64,000 nucleotides of DNA from Streptomyces sp. PCS3-D2 (GTDB taxonomy: Bacteria; Actinomycetota; Actinomycetes; Streptomycetales; Streptomycetaceae): contig NZ_CP097800.1 of the NCBI RefSeq assembly GCF_000612545.2, forward strand, positions 2,105,001-2,169,000, given 5' to 3'. Positions 38,152-48,138 of this stretch are shown here, one piece after another. The number at the start of each line of letters is the position of its first letter. The stretch's first letter is position 1. A program made the translations under genes and the position numbers. The notes beneath the pieces are model-generated. The model did no database searches. It was not told the DNA's origin and was given only the letters and a program-made list of their open reading frames with translations.

Positions 38152-39162
38152 ATGGTCGAGGAACTGCTGACAGCGGTGGTCGCCGCAGGCGTGGGCGCCG
38201 CCGTCTACCTGGGTGCGGCGGCCCGCGTGGTGAAGCAGTACGAGCGGGGCCTGGTGTTCCGCTTCGGTCGGCTGCGGGAGCAGGTACGACCTCCCGGCTT
38301 CACGGTGATCGTTCCCGTGATCGACCGGCTCCGCAAGGTGAACATGCAGATCGTGACGCTGCCGGTGCCCGCACAGGAGGGCATCACCCGGGACAACGTC
38401 ACCGTGCGGGTGGACGCGGTCGTGTACTTCAAGGTCGTGGACCCGGCGAGCGCGGTCGTGGCGTTGGAGGACTACCGCTTCGCCGTGTCCCAGATGGCCC
38501 AGACCTCACTGCGGTCGATCATCGGAAAGTCCGACCTGGACGACCTGCTCTCCAACCGGGAGATGCTCAACCAGGGCCTGGAGCTGATGATCGACAGCCC
38601 GGCGGTGGGCTGGGGGGTGCAGATCGACCGGGTCGAGATCAAGGACGTGTCGCTGCCGGAGACGATGAAGCGGTCGATGGCGCGGCAGGCGGAGGCCGAC
38701 CGTGAGCGCCGGGCCCGCGTGATCAACGCGGACGCCGAACTGCAGGCCTCGCACAAGCTCGCCGAGGCAGCGGAGGTGATGTCGGAGCAGCCGGCGGCGC
38801 TCCAACTGCGCCTGCTGCACACGGTCGTCGCGGTCGCCGCCGAGAAGAACTCCACGCTGGTCCTGCCGTTCCCGGTGGAGCTGCTGCGCTTCCTGGAGCG
38901 CGCCGCCCCACCTGCCGCGGCGGCTCCGGCGCGGGCGGAACCGGCCTCGGCCGGCCCGGCTTCCGAAGGCCCCGGGCCGGCCGAGGTCGACACTCCGGGG
39001 GCCGAGGACCCGCCGGCCGTCGACCCGGCGGCGGAGAGTCCGGCCCTCGGACCGGCGCGACCCGCACGACCGGCACGACCGGCACGACCGGCACGACCGG
39101 ACGAGCCGCCGCGGCAAGAGGCGTCCGTCCGTCGGGGCGGCCCGCGCGAGGACGCCGCCTGA
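38152..39162 (+). CDS. SPFH/band-7 (stomatin-like) membrane protein
   Basis: The 336-residue protein has an N-terminal membrane segment (residues 4-24), then the SPFH domain (VKQYERGLVFRFGRL, PPGFTVIVPVIDRL, QEGITRDNVTVRVDAVVYF) and a coiled region with RQAEADRERRARVINADAE. The C-terminal ~90 residues are disordered Ala/Pro/Glu, including a short Pro-Ala-Arg tandem. Such proteins form membrane scaffolds and often pair with an NfeD protein, but none is adjacent. It is 57 bp after the pseudokinase gene and probably co-transcribed with it. Confidence 0.9.
   Translation: MVEELLTAVVAAGVGAAVYLGAAARVVKQYERGLVFRFGRLREQVRPPGFTVIVPVIDRLRKVNMQIVTLPVPAQEGITRDNVTVRVDAVVYFKVVDPASAVVALEDYRFAVSQMAQTSLRSIIGKSDLDDLLSNREMLNQGLELMIDSPAVGWGVQIDRVEIKDVSLPETMKRSMARQAEADRERRARVINADAELQASHKLAEAAEVMSEQPAALQLRLLHTVVAVAAEKNSTLVLPFPVELLRFLERAAPPAAAAPARAEPASAGPASEGPGPAEVDTPGAEDPPAVDPAAESPALGPARPARPARPARPARPDEPPRQEASVRRGGPREDAA
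39058..39100. repeat. 9-bp tandem repeat CGACCGGCA in the SPFH gene
   Basis: About 4.8 copies (the first imperfect) encode the Pro-Ala-Arg repeats near the C-terminus. It is in frame, so copy changes would only alter tail length. Confidence 0.85.
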
Positions 39163-39221
39163 GGCCCTCCGGCCCTCGCGAGGAACGGGGAAGGGGAGGA
39201 AGGCGTTCGCCCCGCGTGCCC

Positions 39222-39249
39222 CGGCAGGCGCCCGGAGAGGGCGCTGCCG
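39222..39249. terminator. Terminator between SPFH and proS genes
   Basis: A stem of 11 pairs with one bulged G (39222-39233 with 39239-39249) and a GGAGA loop lies in the 264-bp convergent gap, which otherwise holds only an 11-bp tandem repeat. Confidence 0.6.
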
Positions 39250-39311
39250 CGGTGCGGGGGCGGTGGGGCCGGGCGTCCCGGCCTCCGTGCAGCCTCCCCT
39301 GCGCCGTCGGC

Positions 39312-39347
39312 CCGGCCGCGGTCCGGCCGCGGTCCGGCCGCGGTCCG
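39312..39347. repeat. 11-bp tandem repeat CCGGCCGCGGT, 3.3 copies
   Basis: Three perfect head-to-tail copies plus three bases lie between the SPFH gene and proS. Each contains the palindrome CCGCGG. No function can be assigned. Confidence 0.85.
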
Positions 39348-39426
39348 ACGCCGCCCGACCGGGCGTCAGGCCCGTTTGTGCGCCCGCGTGTTCGCCGGAG
39401 CGGACGGCTGGTGCCCGGCGCCGGGG

Positions 39427-41130
39427 TCAGGCCGTTGCCGCCAGCCGGGCGAGGGCATCCGCCAGGGGGAGCTCTTCCCGGGTGCCCGACGCACGGTCCT
39501 GGAGCTCGACGACCCCGTCACCGGATCGGCGGCCCGCCACCAGGATCCAGGGCACGCCGATCAGCTCCGCGTCGGTGAGCTTCACGCCCGGGGAGAGGCC
39601 CGGACGGTCGTCCAGCAGGACCCGCAGGCCCGATCCCGCCAGGGCCGTCGCCGCCTGCTCGGCCAGCGCGAGCTGCACCGCCTTGCCCGCCGCCACCACG
39701 TGGACGTCGGCCGGGGCGACCGCCGCCGGCCAGCACAGTCCGCGCTCGTCCGCGGTTTGTTCGGCCAGGGCCGCCACCGCTCGGGAGACGCCGATGCCGT
39801 AGGAGCCCATCGTGACCCGCACCGGCTTGCCCTCGCGGCCCAGCACGTCCAGCCCGAAGGCGTCCGCGTACTTGCGGCCGAGCTGGAAGATGTGGCCGAT
39901 CTCGATGGCACGGTCCAGGCGGAGGCCGGCTCCGCAGGAGGGGCAGGGGTCGCCCGGCTCCACGACCGCCACGTCCAGGTACTGGTCCACCTCGAAGTCA
40001 CGTCCGCAGACCACGTTGCGGGCGTGGGTGTCGGGCTTGTTGGCGCCCGTCACCCAGGCCGTGCCCGGCGCGACCCGCGGGTCGGCCAGATAGCGGACCT
40101 TCTCCAGGCCCTGCGGGCCCACGTACCCGCGCACGAGGTCGGGCCGGTCCGCGAAGTCCTCTGCCGTGACGAGCTCCACGACCGCGGGGGCCAGGTGTTC
40201 GCCCAGCTTGCCGAGGTCCACCTCCCGGTCCCCGGGCACGCCCACGGCCACGATCTCGCCGTCGACCTTCACCAGGAGGTTCTTCAGGGTCGCCGAGGCG
40301 GGGACCCTCAGGTGCGCGGCGAGGGTCTCGATCGTCGGGGTGTCGGGGGTGTCCACCTCCTCCGGCGCCGGGTGCTCCCCGGAGGCGGGGGTCAGCGCGA
40401 AGGTCACGGCCTCCGTGTTGGCCGCGTAGGCGCAGGAGGGGCAGTCCACGAAGGTGTCCTCGCCCGCCTCGGCCGGGGCCAGGAACTCCTCGGACGCGGA
40501 GCCGCCCATCGCCCCCGACACCGCCGACACGATCCGGTGGTCCAGGCCCAGCCGCTCGAAGATGCGGACGTAGGCCTCGCGGTGGAGCCGGTAGGACTCC
40601 TCCAGCGCCTCGTCGGACACGTCGAAGGAGTAGGAGTCCTTCATCTGGAACTCACGGCCGCGCAGCACGCCCGACCGGGGCCGCGCCTCGTCGCGGTACT
40701 TGGTCTGGATCTGGTACAGCATGACCGGCAGGTCCTTGTAGGAGGTGCACTGGTCCTTCACCACCAGGGTGAAGATCTCCTCGTGGGTGGGGCCGAGCAG
40801 GTAGTCCGCACCCTTGCGGTCCCTGAGCCGGAACAGCAGGTCGCCGTACTCCGACCAGCGGCCGCTCACCTCGTACGGTTCCCGGGGCAGCAGGGCCGGC
40901 AGCAGCACCTCCTGGGCGCCGATGGCGTCCATCTCCTCGCGGACGATGCGGCTGACGTTGTCCAGGACCCGCTTGCCGAGCGGGAGCCACGTCCACACCC
41001 CGGCCGAGCTGCGCCGGACGTATCCGGCGCGGACCAGGAGCCGGTGGCTGAGGGTCTCGGCGTCGGCCGGGTCCTCTCGGAGGGTCTTGGCCATGAGGCG
41101 GGACATGCGCTGTACGTGATGTGTGGACAT
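39427..41130 (-). CDS. proS: Prolyl-tRNA synthetase (bacterial type with editing domain)
   Basis: ProS charges tRNA-Pro. The 567-residue class II enzyme has motif 2 around [20 protein letters not shown] and the GPTHEE loop. The YbaK-like editing insertion (about residues 225-385) is typical of the bacterial form. Motif 3 reads [16 protein letters not shown]-x-C pair in the editing region ([11 protein letters not shown]) and another later (CPSCGAGL) could bind zinc. ATG 41130 gives the normal length. It is convergent with the SPFH gene and downstream of two GNAT genes on its own strand. Confidence 0.96.
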   Translation of the reverse strand: MSTHHVQRMSRLMAKTLREDPADAETLSHRLLVRAGYVRRSSAGVWTWLPLGKRVLDNVSRIVREEMDAIGAQEVLLPALLPREPYEVSGRWSEYGDLLFRLRDRKGADYLLGPTHEEIFTLVVKDQCTSYKDLPVMLYQIQTKYRDEARPRSGVLRGREFQMKDSYSFDVSDEALEESYRLHREAYVRIFERLGLDHRIVSAVSGAMGGSASEEFLAPAEAGEDTFVDCPSCAYAANTEAVTFALTPASGEHPAPEEVDTPDTPTIETLAAHLRVPASATLKNLLVKVDGEIVAVGVPGDREVDLGKLGEHLAPAVVELVTAEDFADRPDLVRGYVGPQGLEKVRYLADPRVAPGTAWVTGANKPDTHARNVVCGRDFEVDQYLDVAVVEPGDPCPSCGAGLRLDRAIEIGHIFQLGRKYADAFGLDVLGREGKPVRVTMGSYGIGVSRAVAALAEQTADERGLCWPAAVAPADVHVVAAGKAVQLALAEQAATALAGSGLRVLLDDRPGLSPGVKLTDAELIGVPWILVAGRRSGDGVVELQDRASGTREELPLADALARLAATA

Positions 41131-41173
41131 CCCCGGAGCGTACCGGGGTCGCGGTGGAGCCCGATAAGCCGTT

Positions 41174-41716
41174 TCAGGGCCTGGTCAGCGGCAGGGTGGC
41201 ACCCATGACCGCGTACGGGAGGCTCGCGCTCGGGAAGTGCACCCGGCGGGCGAGGTCGGCATAGCCGAGGGACCGGTAGAGGCCGCGGGCGGGACTCTCG
41301 GTGTCGATGGCGGAGAGGATCGAGCGGGGTTCGGCGGCGTCGTCGGTGAGGGCGGTGATCAGTGAGCGGCCGATGCCGTGGCCCTGGAAGCCGGGGTGGA
41401 CGTGCAGCTCGGTGATGACGAAGGAGCCGTCGAGCCATTCCTCGTGGCCTCCGGCCCGCAGGTAGGGCTCGACGACGGTGGACCACCAGTGCGTGCGGTC
41501 GTTGGGCATCCCGTAGACGAATCCGGTGAGCGCGCCGTCCTCGGCGAAGGCCCCGAGCGCGCGGGCTCCCTTGCAGGTCATGTGGCGCTGGACGATGTAG
41601 CGCCGGATGCCGACCTCCTCCTCGCTCAGGCCGAAGGCGACGGCCTGCACGCGCAGGGCCTCGTCCACGCGGGCGGCGAGGTCGAGGGGGCCGATACGGA
41701 CTCCGGAAGGCAGCAT
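41174..41716 (-). CDS. GNAT-family N-acetyltransferase
   Basis: The 180-residue protein has the acetyl-CoA-binding motif A of the GNAT fold: [20 protein letters not shown], with the Q-x-x-G-x-G pyrophosphate loop. This is followed by an R-G-L-Y-x-x-L-G-Y motif B. The first ~70 residues carry the substrate side ([14 protein letters not shown]). The substrate is unknown. It starts at ATG 41716 and lies 43 bp upstream of proS on the same strand. Confidence 0.88.
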   Translation of the reverse strand: MLPSGVRIGPLDLAARVDEALRVQAVAFGLSEEEVGIRRYIVQRHMTCKGARALGAFAEDGALTGFVYGMPNDRTHWWSTVVEPYLRAGGHEEWLDGSFVITELHVHPGFQGHGIGRSLITALTDDAAEPRSILSAIDTESPARGLYRSLGYADLARRVHFPSASLPYAVMGATLPLTRP

Positions 41717-41778
41717 GCGGTGACCTTACTTCGCGGTAAGGGTGTGCCGGAATGCCCCGCCCCCGGTCTCCTCCCGGT

Positions 41779-42624
41779 TCAGAACAGCACGCTCATGAAC
41801 GCACCGACCTCGCGGAAGCCCACCCGGTGGTACGCGGCCCGCGCCGCGGTGTTGAAGTCGTTGACGTAGAGGCTGACCACGGGCGCCACGTCGCGCAGCG
41901 CGTACGCGACGACGGCAGCCATTCCGGTCTCGGAATGGCCCCGACCGCGGAACTCGGGGGCGACCCAGACGCCCTGGATCTGGCAGGCGCGGGAGGTGGC
42001 GGCGCCGATCTCCGCCTTGAAGACGATCTTGTCGTCCTCGACGCGGGCGAAGGATCGGCCGCCGGCGACGAGCTCGGCGACGCGGGCCTGGTACAGCAGG
42101 CCGCCGTCACCGGCCATCGGCGAGACGCCGACCTCCTCGGTGAACATCGCCACGCAGGCGGGCATGATCAGGTCCATCTCGTTCTTGCGGATCCGGCGGA
42201 CCTGCGGATCCGGCTCGACCGTGGTGGACGGGTGCTCGATGACCATGAGGGGCTGGTGGGCGCGGACCTCGCGGGCCGGCCCCCAGCTGGGCTCCAGGAG
42301 CTGCCACAGCAGCCGGGTGGGCGCGGCGGGGCCGACGATGGAGGAGCAGCGGCGGCCGGTGCGGCGGGCCCGGTCGGCGAAGGCGCGTACCGCGTCGGGC
42401 TCGGCGCAGACGGGGACGAGGTTGGCTCCGGCGTAGCAGAGCGAGCGGAGCTCGCCGTCGGCGTACCAGCCCCACATCTCGCCGCCCAGACGCCAGGGGT
42501 CGAGTCCGGCGACCTGGACCCTGGAGGTGACGAAAGCGTTCTCCACCGGCTCGCGTCCGAGGACGTCGAGCGCGGCGTCGAGATCACTGGGTTCAAGGAC
42601 CCGGGTGGTGGTCTGCGTCAACAC
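41779..42624 (-). CDS. GNAT acetyltransferase with DUF4081-type N-terminal domain
   Basis: The 281-residue protein has an N-terminal domain ending around residue 130 (ENAFVTSRV and WGWYADGELRSLCYAGAN) that matches the DUF4081 type. A GNAT domain follows with QGVWVAPEFRGRGHSETGMA as motif A, and YHRVGFREVG near the end. I chose GTG 42624 with TGAGG six bases upstream; the far longer open frame to 44052 is readthrough antisense to nothing real. It lies between ispG and the other GNAT. The substrate is unknown; similar proteins are conserved beside ispG in Streptomyces. Confidence 0.87.
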   Translation of the reverse strand: MLTQTTTRVLEPSDLDAALDVLGREPVENAFVTSRVQVAGLDPWRLGGEMWGWYADGELRSLCYAGANLVPVCAEPDAVRAFADRARRTGRRCSSIVGPAAPTRLLWQLLEPSWGPAREVRAHQPLMVIEHPSTTVEPDPQVRRIRKNEMDLIMPACVAMFTEEVGVSPMAGDGGLLYQARVAELVAGGRSFARVEDDKIVFKAEIGAATSRACQIQGVWVAPEFRGRGHSETGMAAVVAYALRDVAPVVSLYVNDFNTAARAAYHRVGFREVGAFMSVLF

Positions 42625-42706
42625 TGGGGCCTCACCATGCAAGTCTGCTGATCTCCGCACTGTACCCGGCGGCACCGGACCGTGCCGCGTCCACGGGTCA
42701 CGAAAA

Positions 42707-42749
42707 GGCCCCGGCCCCGCTCCCGAACTGCGGGAACGGGGCCGGGGCC
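42707..42749 (-). terminator. ispG terminator
   Basis: GGCCCCGGCCCCG (42707-42719) pairs perfectly with 42737-42749, with an inner TCCCG/CGGGA helix. It lies 54 bases past the ispG stop. Confidence 0.85.
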
Positions 42750-42803
42750 GGACGACTGCGGCGCCCTCGCCGGACAGCGCGGGCGGTGCGCCGGACCGGT
42801 GCG

Positions 42804-43961
<1,158 letters not shown>

Positions 43962-44074
43962 CTGCTGTGCAACCCCAAGGTGTGGATCGAGGTCCCGATA
44001 TCGGCGGGCTCCAGGCTTCGAGATTACGCCAACCACGGCACGCCCCGTGCATCCGAGGGGGCGCACGGCCCGAA

Positions 44075-44113
44075 CGTCGGGGGCCGGGCCCGATGTGTGC
44101 CCGGCCCCCGACG
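44075..44113 (-). terminator. 15-bp perfect hairpin between the M50 protease gene and ispG
   Basis: Bases 44075-44089 pair perfectly with 44099-44113 around a 9-base loop, 25 bases past the stop of the M50 gene. It should separate dxr-rseP from ispG expression. Confidence 0.85.
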
Positions 44114-44137
44114 GCCCGTCGCGGTGTGCCGTGAGGG

Positions 44138-45439
44138 CTAGGTGATCTTGATGGGGTTCACCACGTCCGCGACCATCACCAGCAGGGTGAAGCAGATGAA
44201 CAGGCCCGCGACCACGTAGGCGACGGGCATCAGCGTCGCCACGTCGAACGGGCCGGGGTCGGGGCGGCGGAAGATCCGCGCCACGCCCCGCCGGACGGAC
44301 TCCCACAGCGCGCCGGCGATGTGCCCGCCGTCGAGCGGGAGCAGCGGCAGCATGTTGAAGAGGAACAGCGAGAGGTTGAAGCCGGCCAGCAGGTTCAGGA
44401 AGAACACCAGCTGGTGCTGTGCGGGGATGTCGAGGGCGAAGATCTCGCCGCTGACGCGCGCCGCACCGACGACGCCCATCGGGCTGTCCTGCTTGCGCTC
44501 GCCCCCGTTGAAGGCGGCGTTCCACAAGTCCGGGACCTTGGACGGCAGGGCGACCAGCGACTGCACACCGGCCTCCATCATCTCGCCCATGCGCTCGGCG
44601 GACTGGCCGAAGGACTGCGGTACGTAGCCGGAGGCGGGTGCGAATCCGAGGAACCCGGCGGTGACGTACTCGTCCTTGACGTACCTGCCGCTGCCGTCGG
44701 TCTTGGCGACCTTGTTCTCGATCAGGTTCGCGGTGAGGTCAAGGCGCTCCCCCGCGCGCACGACGGTGATGGTGGCAGGCCCCACGGTGGAGCGGATGTC
44801 CTTCTGCAGGGCCGACCAGTCGTCGACCGCGCGGCCGTTGAAGGCGACGATCTTGTCGCCGGCCTGGAGGCCCGCGGCCTTGGCGGGGGCGGCCGGGTCG
44901 CCGGGCCGGCAGGTGTCCCGCTTCTCGCTCTGCTGGATGACGCAGTCCGAGACGGTGGCGACCGAGGTGGTCTGGGTGTTCAGCCCGAAGGTCATCAGGG
45001 TGGTGAGGAAGATCGCCACGGCCAGGACCAGGTTCATGAACGGGCCGGCGAACATCACGATCACGCGCTTCCACGGCTTGCGCGTGTAGAAGAGCCGGGT
45101 CTCGTCGCCGGGCTGGAGCTCCTCGTACGCCGCCGAGCGCGCGTCCTCGATCATCGACCGGAACGGCGAGGTGGACCGGGCGGTGACCCTGCCGTCCTCG
45201 CCGGGCGGGAACATCCCGATCATGCGGATGTAGCCGCCCATGGGGATGGCCTTGATCCCGTACTCGGTCTCGCCCTTCCTCCGCGACCAGACGGTCGGCC
45301 CGAAGCCCACCATGTACTGCGGCACCCGAATGCCGAACATCTTGGCCGTGGAGAGGTGCCCCAGCTCGTGCCACGCGATGGAGACCAGCAGGCCGACCGC
45401 GAAGATCACGATTCCGAGCACCGTCATCAGAAGTGTCAT
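44138..45439 (-). CDS. rseP: RseP/Rip1-like site-2 zinc protease (M50)
   Basis: This is a membrane-embedded protease for intramembrane proteolysis of anti-sigma factors and similar targets. The 433-residue protein has the zinc motif HELGH in the first helix (residues 24-28), a PDZ domain (about 195-260, [14 protein letters not shown]), and the second metal motif in the C-terminal helices ([10 protein letters not shown]). Its ATG overlaps the dxr TGA as ATGA. The dxr-rseP pairing is common in actinobacteria, where Rip1 is the mycobacterial counterpart. The symbol is used in the family sense; the substrate is unknown. Confidence 0.9.
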   Translation of the reverse strand: MTLLMTVLGIVIFAVGLLVSIAWHELGHLSTAKMFGIRVPQYMVGFGPTVWSRRKGETEYGIKAIPMGGYIRMIGMFPPGEDGRVTARSTSPFRSMIEDARSAAYEELQPGDETRLFYTRKPWKRVIVMFAGPFMNLVLAVAIFLTTLMTFGLNTQTTSVATVSDCVIQQSEKRDTCRPGDPAAPAKAAGLQAGDKIVAFNGRAVDDWSALQKDIRSTVGPATITVVRAGERLDLTANLIENKVAKTDGSGRYVKDEYVTAGFLGFAPASGYVPQSFGQSAERMGEMMEAGVQSLVALPSKVPDLWNAAFNGGERKQDSPMGVVGAARVSGEIFALDIPAQHQLVFFLNLLAGFNLSLFLFNMLPLLPLDGGHIAGALWESVRRGVARIFRRPDPGPFDVATLMPVAYVVAGLFICFTLLVMVADVVNPIKIT

Positions 45440-46689
45440 GCGCGCGCCTCCGCGGCGGCCCGAGCCGCCATCTCCCGCGCCCGGGCCCTGGCCCAGGCCT
45501 CTGCTTCAAGGACGTCCCGCACGGTCAGGGAGGTTCCCGACTGCGGCGTCCCGTGCTCATCGACCACGGCAGAGACCGTATCCATGATTGCTGTGAACGG
45601 CAGCCGACCGGCCAGGAATGCCTCGACGCACTCCTCGTTCGCCGCGTTGAAGACGGCCGGGGCGGTACCGCCGAGGGCGCCCACGTGCCGGGCGATGCCC
45701 ACGGCGGGGAAGGCCTCGGTGTCCAGCGGGAAGAACTCCCAGGCGGAGGCCCTGGTCCAGTCGAAGGCGGGGGCGGCATCCGGGATCCGCTGGGGCCAGC
45801 CGAGGCCGATCGCGATGGGGCCGCGCATGTCCGGCGGGGTGGCCTGGGCGAGTGTGGAGCCGTCGGTGAACTCCACCATCGAGTGCACGTACGACTGCGG
45901 GTGGACCACGACCTCGATCTGCTCGAACGGGATGTCGTAGAGCAGGTGCGCCTCGATGACCTCCAGTCCCTTGTTGACCAGGGTCGCCGAGTTGACGGTG
46001 ATCACCGGGCCCATGGCCCAGGTGGGGTGGGCGAGCGCGTCCTCGACGGTCACCTCCGCCAGCTCGGCGCGGGTGCGGCCGCGGAAGGGGCCGCCGGAGG
46101 CGGTCACCACGAGCTTGCGCACGTCCGCGCGGGTGCCGGCGGCCAGCGCCTGGAAGAGGGCCGCGTGCTCGGAGTCCACGGGGATGATCTGGCCGGGCCC
46201 GGCCAGGGCCTTGACCAGCGGGCCGCCGACGATCAGCGACTCCTTGTTGGCCAGCGCCAGGGTGCGGCCGGCCCGCAGGGCTGCGAGGGTCGGCGCGAGG
46301 CCGATGGAGCCGGTGATGCCGTTGAGGACGGTGTGGCATTCGGAGGCGGCGAGCTCGGTCGCCGCGTCCGGCCCGGCCAGGATCTCGGGCAGTGTCTCGC
46401 CCGGGCCGTGCTGGGCGCTCAGCGCCTCCTTCAGGGCCGGTACGGCGTCTTCGCGGGCGACGGCCACCTTCTCCACCCGCAGCAGCCGGGCCTGCTCGGC
46501 CAGCAGCGCCACCCGGCCGCCGGCGGCGGACAGGGCGGTGACCCGGAACCGGTCCGGGTTGCGCAGGGCGAGGTCGATGGCCTGGGTGCCGATGGAGCCG
46601 GTGGACCCGAGGATCACGATGTCCCGGCGGCCGGCCGCGGGGTCGAAGAGGAGGTGCGGGTCGGCGAGGGGGGCTGGACGGTCGCTCAT
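45436..46689 (-). CDS. dxr: 1-deoxy-D-xylulose 5-phosphate reductoisomerase
   Basis: Dxr makes 2-C-methyl-D-erythritol 4-phosphate, the first committed step of the non-mevalonate isoprenoid pathway. The 417-residue protein has the NADPH loop [21 protein letters not shown], the metal site [11 protein letters not shown] and the flexible-loop HPTWAMG. I use ATG 46689 (MSDRPAP), as recalled for S. coelicolor; another ATG three codons upstream cannot be excluded. It overlaps rseP and follows an unknown gene by 21 bp. Confidence 0.95.
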   Translation of the reverse strand: MSDRPAPLADPHLLFDPAAGRRDIVILGSTGSIGTQAIDLALRNPDRFRVTALSAAGGRVALLAEQARLLRVEKVAVAREDAVPALKEALSAQHGPGETLPEILAGPDAATELAASECHTVLNGITGSIGLAPTLAALRAGRTLALANKESLIVGGPLVKALAGPGQIIPVDSEHAALFQALAAGTRADVRKLVVTASGGPFRGRTRAELAEVTVEDALAHPTWAMGPVITVNSATLVNKGLEVIEAHLLYDIPFEQIEVVVHPQSYVHSMVEFTDGSTLAQATPPDMRGPIAIGLGWPQRIPDAAPAFDWTRASAWEFFPLDTEAFPAVGIARHVGALGGTAPAVFNAANEECVEAFLAGRLPFTAIMDTVSAVVDEHGTPQSGTSLTVRDVLEAEAWARARAREMAARAAAEARA

Positions 46690-46710
46690 GCCCCCCATTG
46701 TCGCGGCACG

Positions 46711-48042
46711 TCAGGGGCGGCCCGACACGGAGCCCCCTTCTGTGACGCGCAGGAGGAGGTGCGGGAGCGTTCCGGCGAAGTCGGGGAGCGTGCGGGCGGT
46801 GCGCCACCAGGCCTCCGGGGCCTCGCCGAGGGCGGCGGTGAGCAGCCGGTACGCCTCCGCGTGCGCGGCGAGGACGGCCTCCGGGTGGTCGTGCCGGTCG
46901 GGGCGGTCCACCTCGCCGAGCCAGTGGTCCTCGTCGAGGGCCCAGCAGGCCGGCAGCTTGTGCCGGATCACGTCGGTACCGGTGAGCAGGCCGCGGTCGA
47001 GGCAGTCGCGCACCCAGCGGATGTCCTCCTCGGCGCTCTCCATGGGCACGGCCAGGCTCGCGAGGGCCAGTTCGCGCTCCACGTCCCCGGAGGGCTCGGC
47101 GGCCGTAGGGGCCAGGTGGCGCACGGCCCGGTCGAGCCCCGGGTCCGGCTCTCCCGTGCCGGCCGGTCCGGGCAGGGTCCCGTCGGCGACGCCCGCCACC
47201 AGGGCGGGCAGCGGTCCGCGGTACCCGGGGGCGTACCGCAGCAGCTCCGCCCACAGCCGCGGGTCGTCCCCCAGCGGGCGCAGGGCCCGCATCACGGCGG
47301 TCTGCATGCCTGCCTGTTCGGGCAGGGTCCAGCGCAGGGAGCGGCGTTCGGGGAGGTGGCCGAGGAGCAGGGTGTGGCGCGCGGGGGCGACGTGGGCGAC
47401 GAGTTCCTGGTGGGTGAGCCGGCCCATCCGTACGGCGCGGACGGCGGGCCGGTGCCAGGAGCCGCGGTCCGCGGGTGTCTCCGCGGCGGTGGCGAGCAGC
47501 CCGAGAACGGTCTCCCGGGGCAGGTCGGCCACGAGCAGCAGGGCCTCGACGGAGCCCGCGGGCAGCGGCCGGCGGGTGTGCTCGGCGAGGAGCAGCCCGG
47601 GATCGGTCGCGTGGGGCAGCGCCAGGATGTCCAGCGGGACCCGCGGCCCGCGCCTGCCGTGCCGGCGCAGCAGGCCGGTCAGCTCGGCGGTGGCGAGGGG
47701 CCCTGCGGCGGGGTCCCGGCCGAGCTCGGCGCGCAGGACGGGCAGGAGTTCCGGCGGTGTGCGGCGGCGAGCGTAGCGGGCCGGCCCGGGCAGGCCGGGC
47801 AGCGGCCGGCCCAGGACCCGCGGGTTGTGGGCGATGTGGCCGCGGTCGTCCGCGCCGCCGTGGCGCAACAGCAGGGTGACGGTGGAACCCGCCAGCCATG
47901 CGTCGCGGCAGAGGTACTTCAGGGTCGGCCGGTCGAGGCGGCGGATCATGTCGACGACGACGTGGTCCGGTGCGTGGCGCAGGAGGTGCGCCACGCACCA
48001 GGCCAGCCGTCGGCTGGTGCGGTCCTGCTCGGCCGTCGGCAT
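46711..48042 (-). CDS. Hypothetical protein upstream of dxr
   Basis: The 443-residue protein is Arg/Leu/Ala-rich and predicted mostly helical, with no signal peptide or membrane helix. I do not recognise a family. A central stretch (WLAGSTVTLLLRHGGAD followed by RGHIAHNPRVLGRPLPGLP) looks conserved-protein-like, and later parts have regularly spaced helices (DPRLWAELLRYAPGYRGPLP) that could be armadillo- or HEAT-like repeats. ATG 48042 gives a compact N-terminus; an ATG at 48090 is possible. It ends 21 bp before dxr and may be co-transcribed with dxr and rseP. Confidence 0.7.
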   Translation of the reverse strand: MPTAEQDRTSRRLAWCVAHLLRHAPDHVVVDMIRRLDRPTLKYLCRDAWLAGSTVTLLLRHGGADDRGHIAHNPRVLGRPLPGLPGPARYARRRTPPELLPVLRAELGRDPAAGPLATAELTGLLRRHGRRGPRVPLDILALPHATDPGLLLAEHTRRPLPAGSVEALLLVADLPRETVLGLLATAAETPADRGSWHRPAVRAVRMGRLTHQELVAHVAPARHTLLLGHLPERRSLRWTLPEQAGMQTAVMRALRPLGDDPRLWAELLRYAPGYRGPLPALVAGVADGTLPGPAGTGEPDPGLDRAVRHLAPTAAEPSGDVERELALASLAVPMESAEEDIRWVRDCLDRGLLTGTDVIRHKLPACWALDEDHWLGEVDRPDRHDHPEAVLAAHAEAYRLLTAALGEAPEAWWRTARTLPDFAGTLPHLLLRVTEGGSVSGRP

Positions 48043-48138
48043 CGTTCTCGTCCGCCCTGTGCTGTGCGCGTACGCGTGCCGGATCCGCACGCGTACTCAT
48101 CCTCGTACGTCTGTCCGACGTGCGGCGATGATCGCAGG

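Noticed and set aside
39312..39347. Short tandem repeats here and at 60768-60793 considered as CRISPR or iterons
   Set aside because: Units of 9-11 bp in about three direct copies without spacers; no cas or replication genes nearby.
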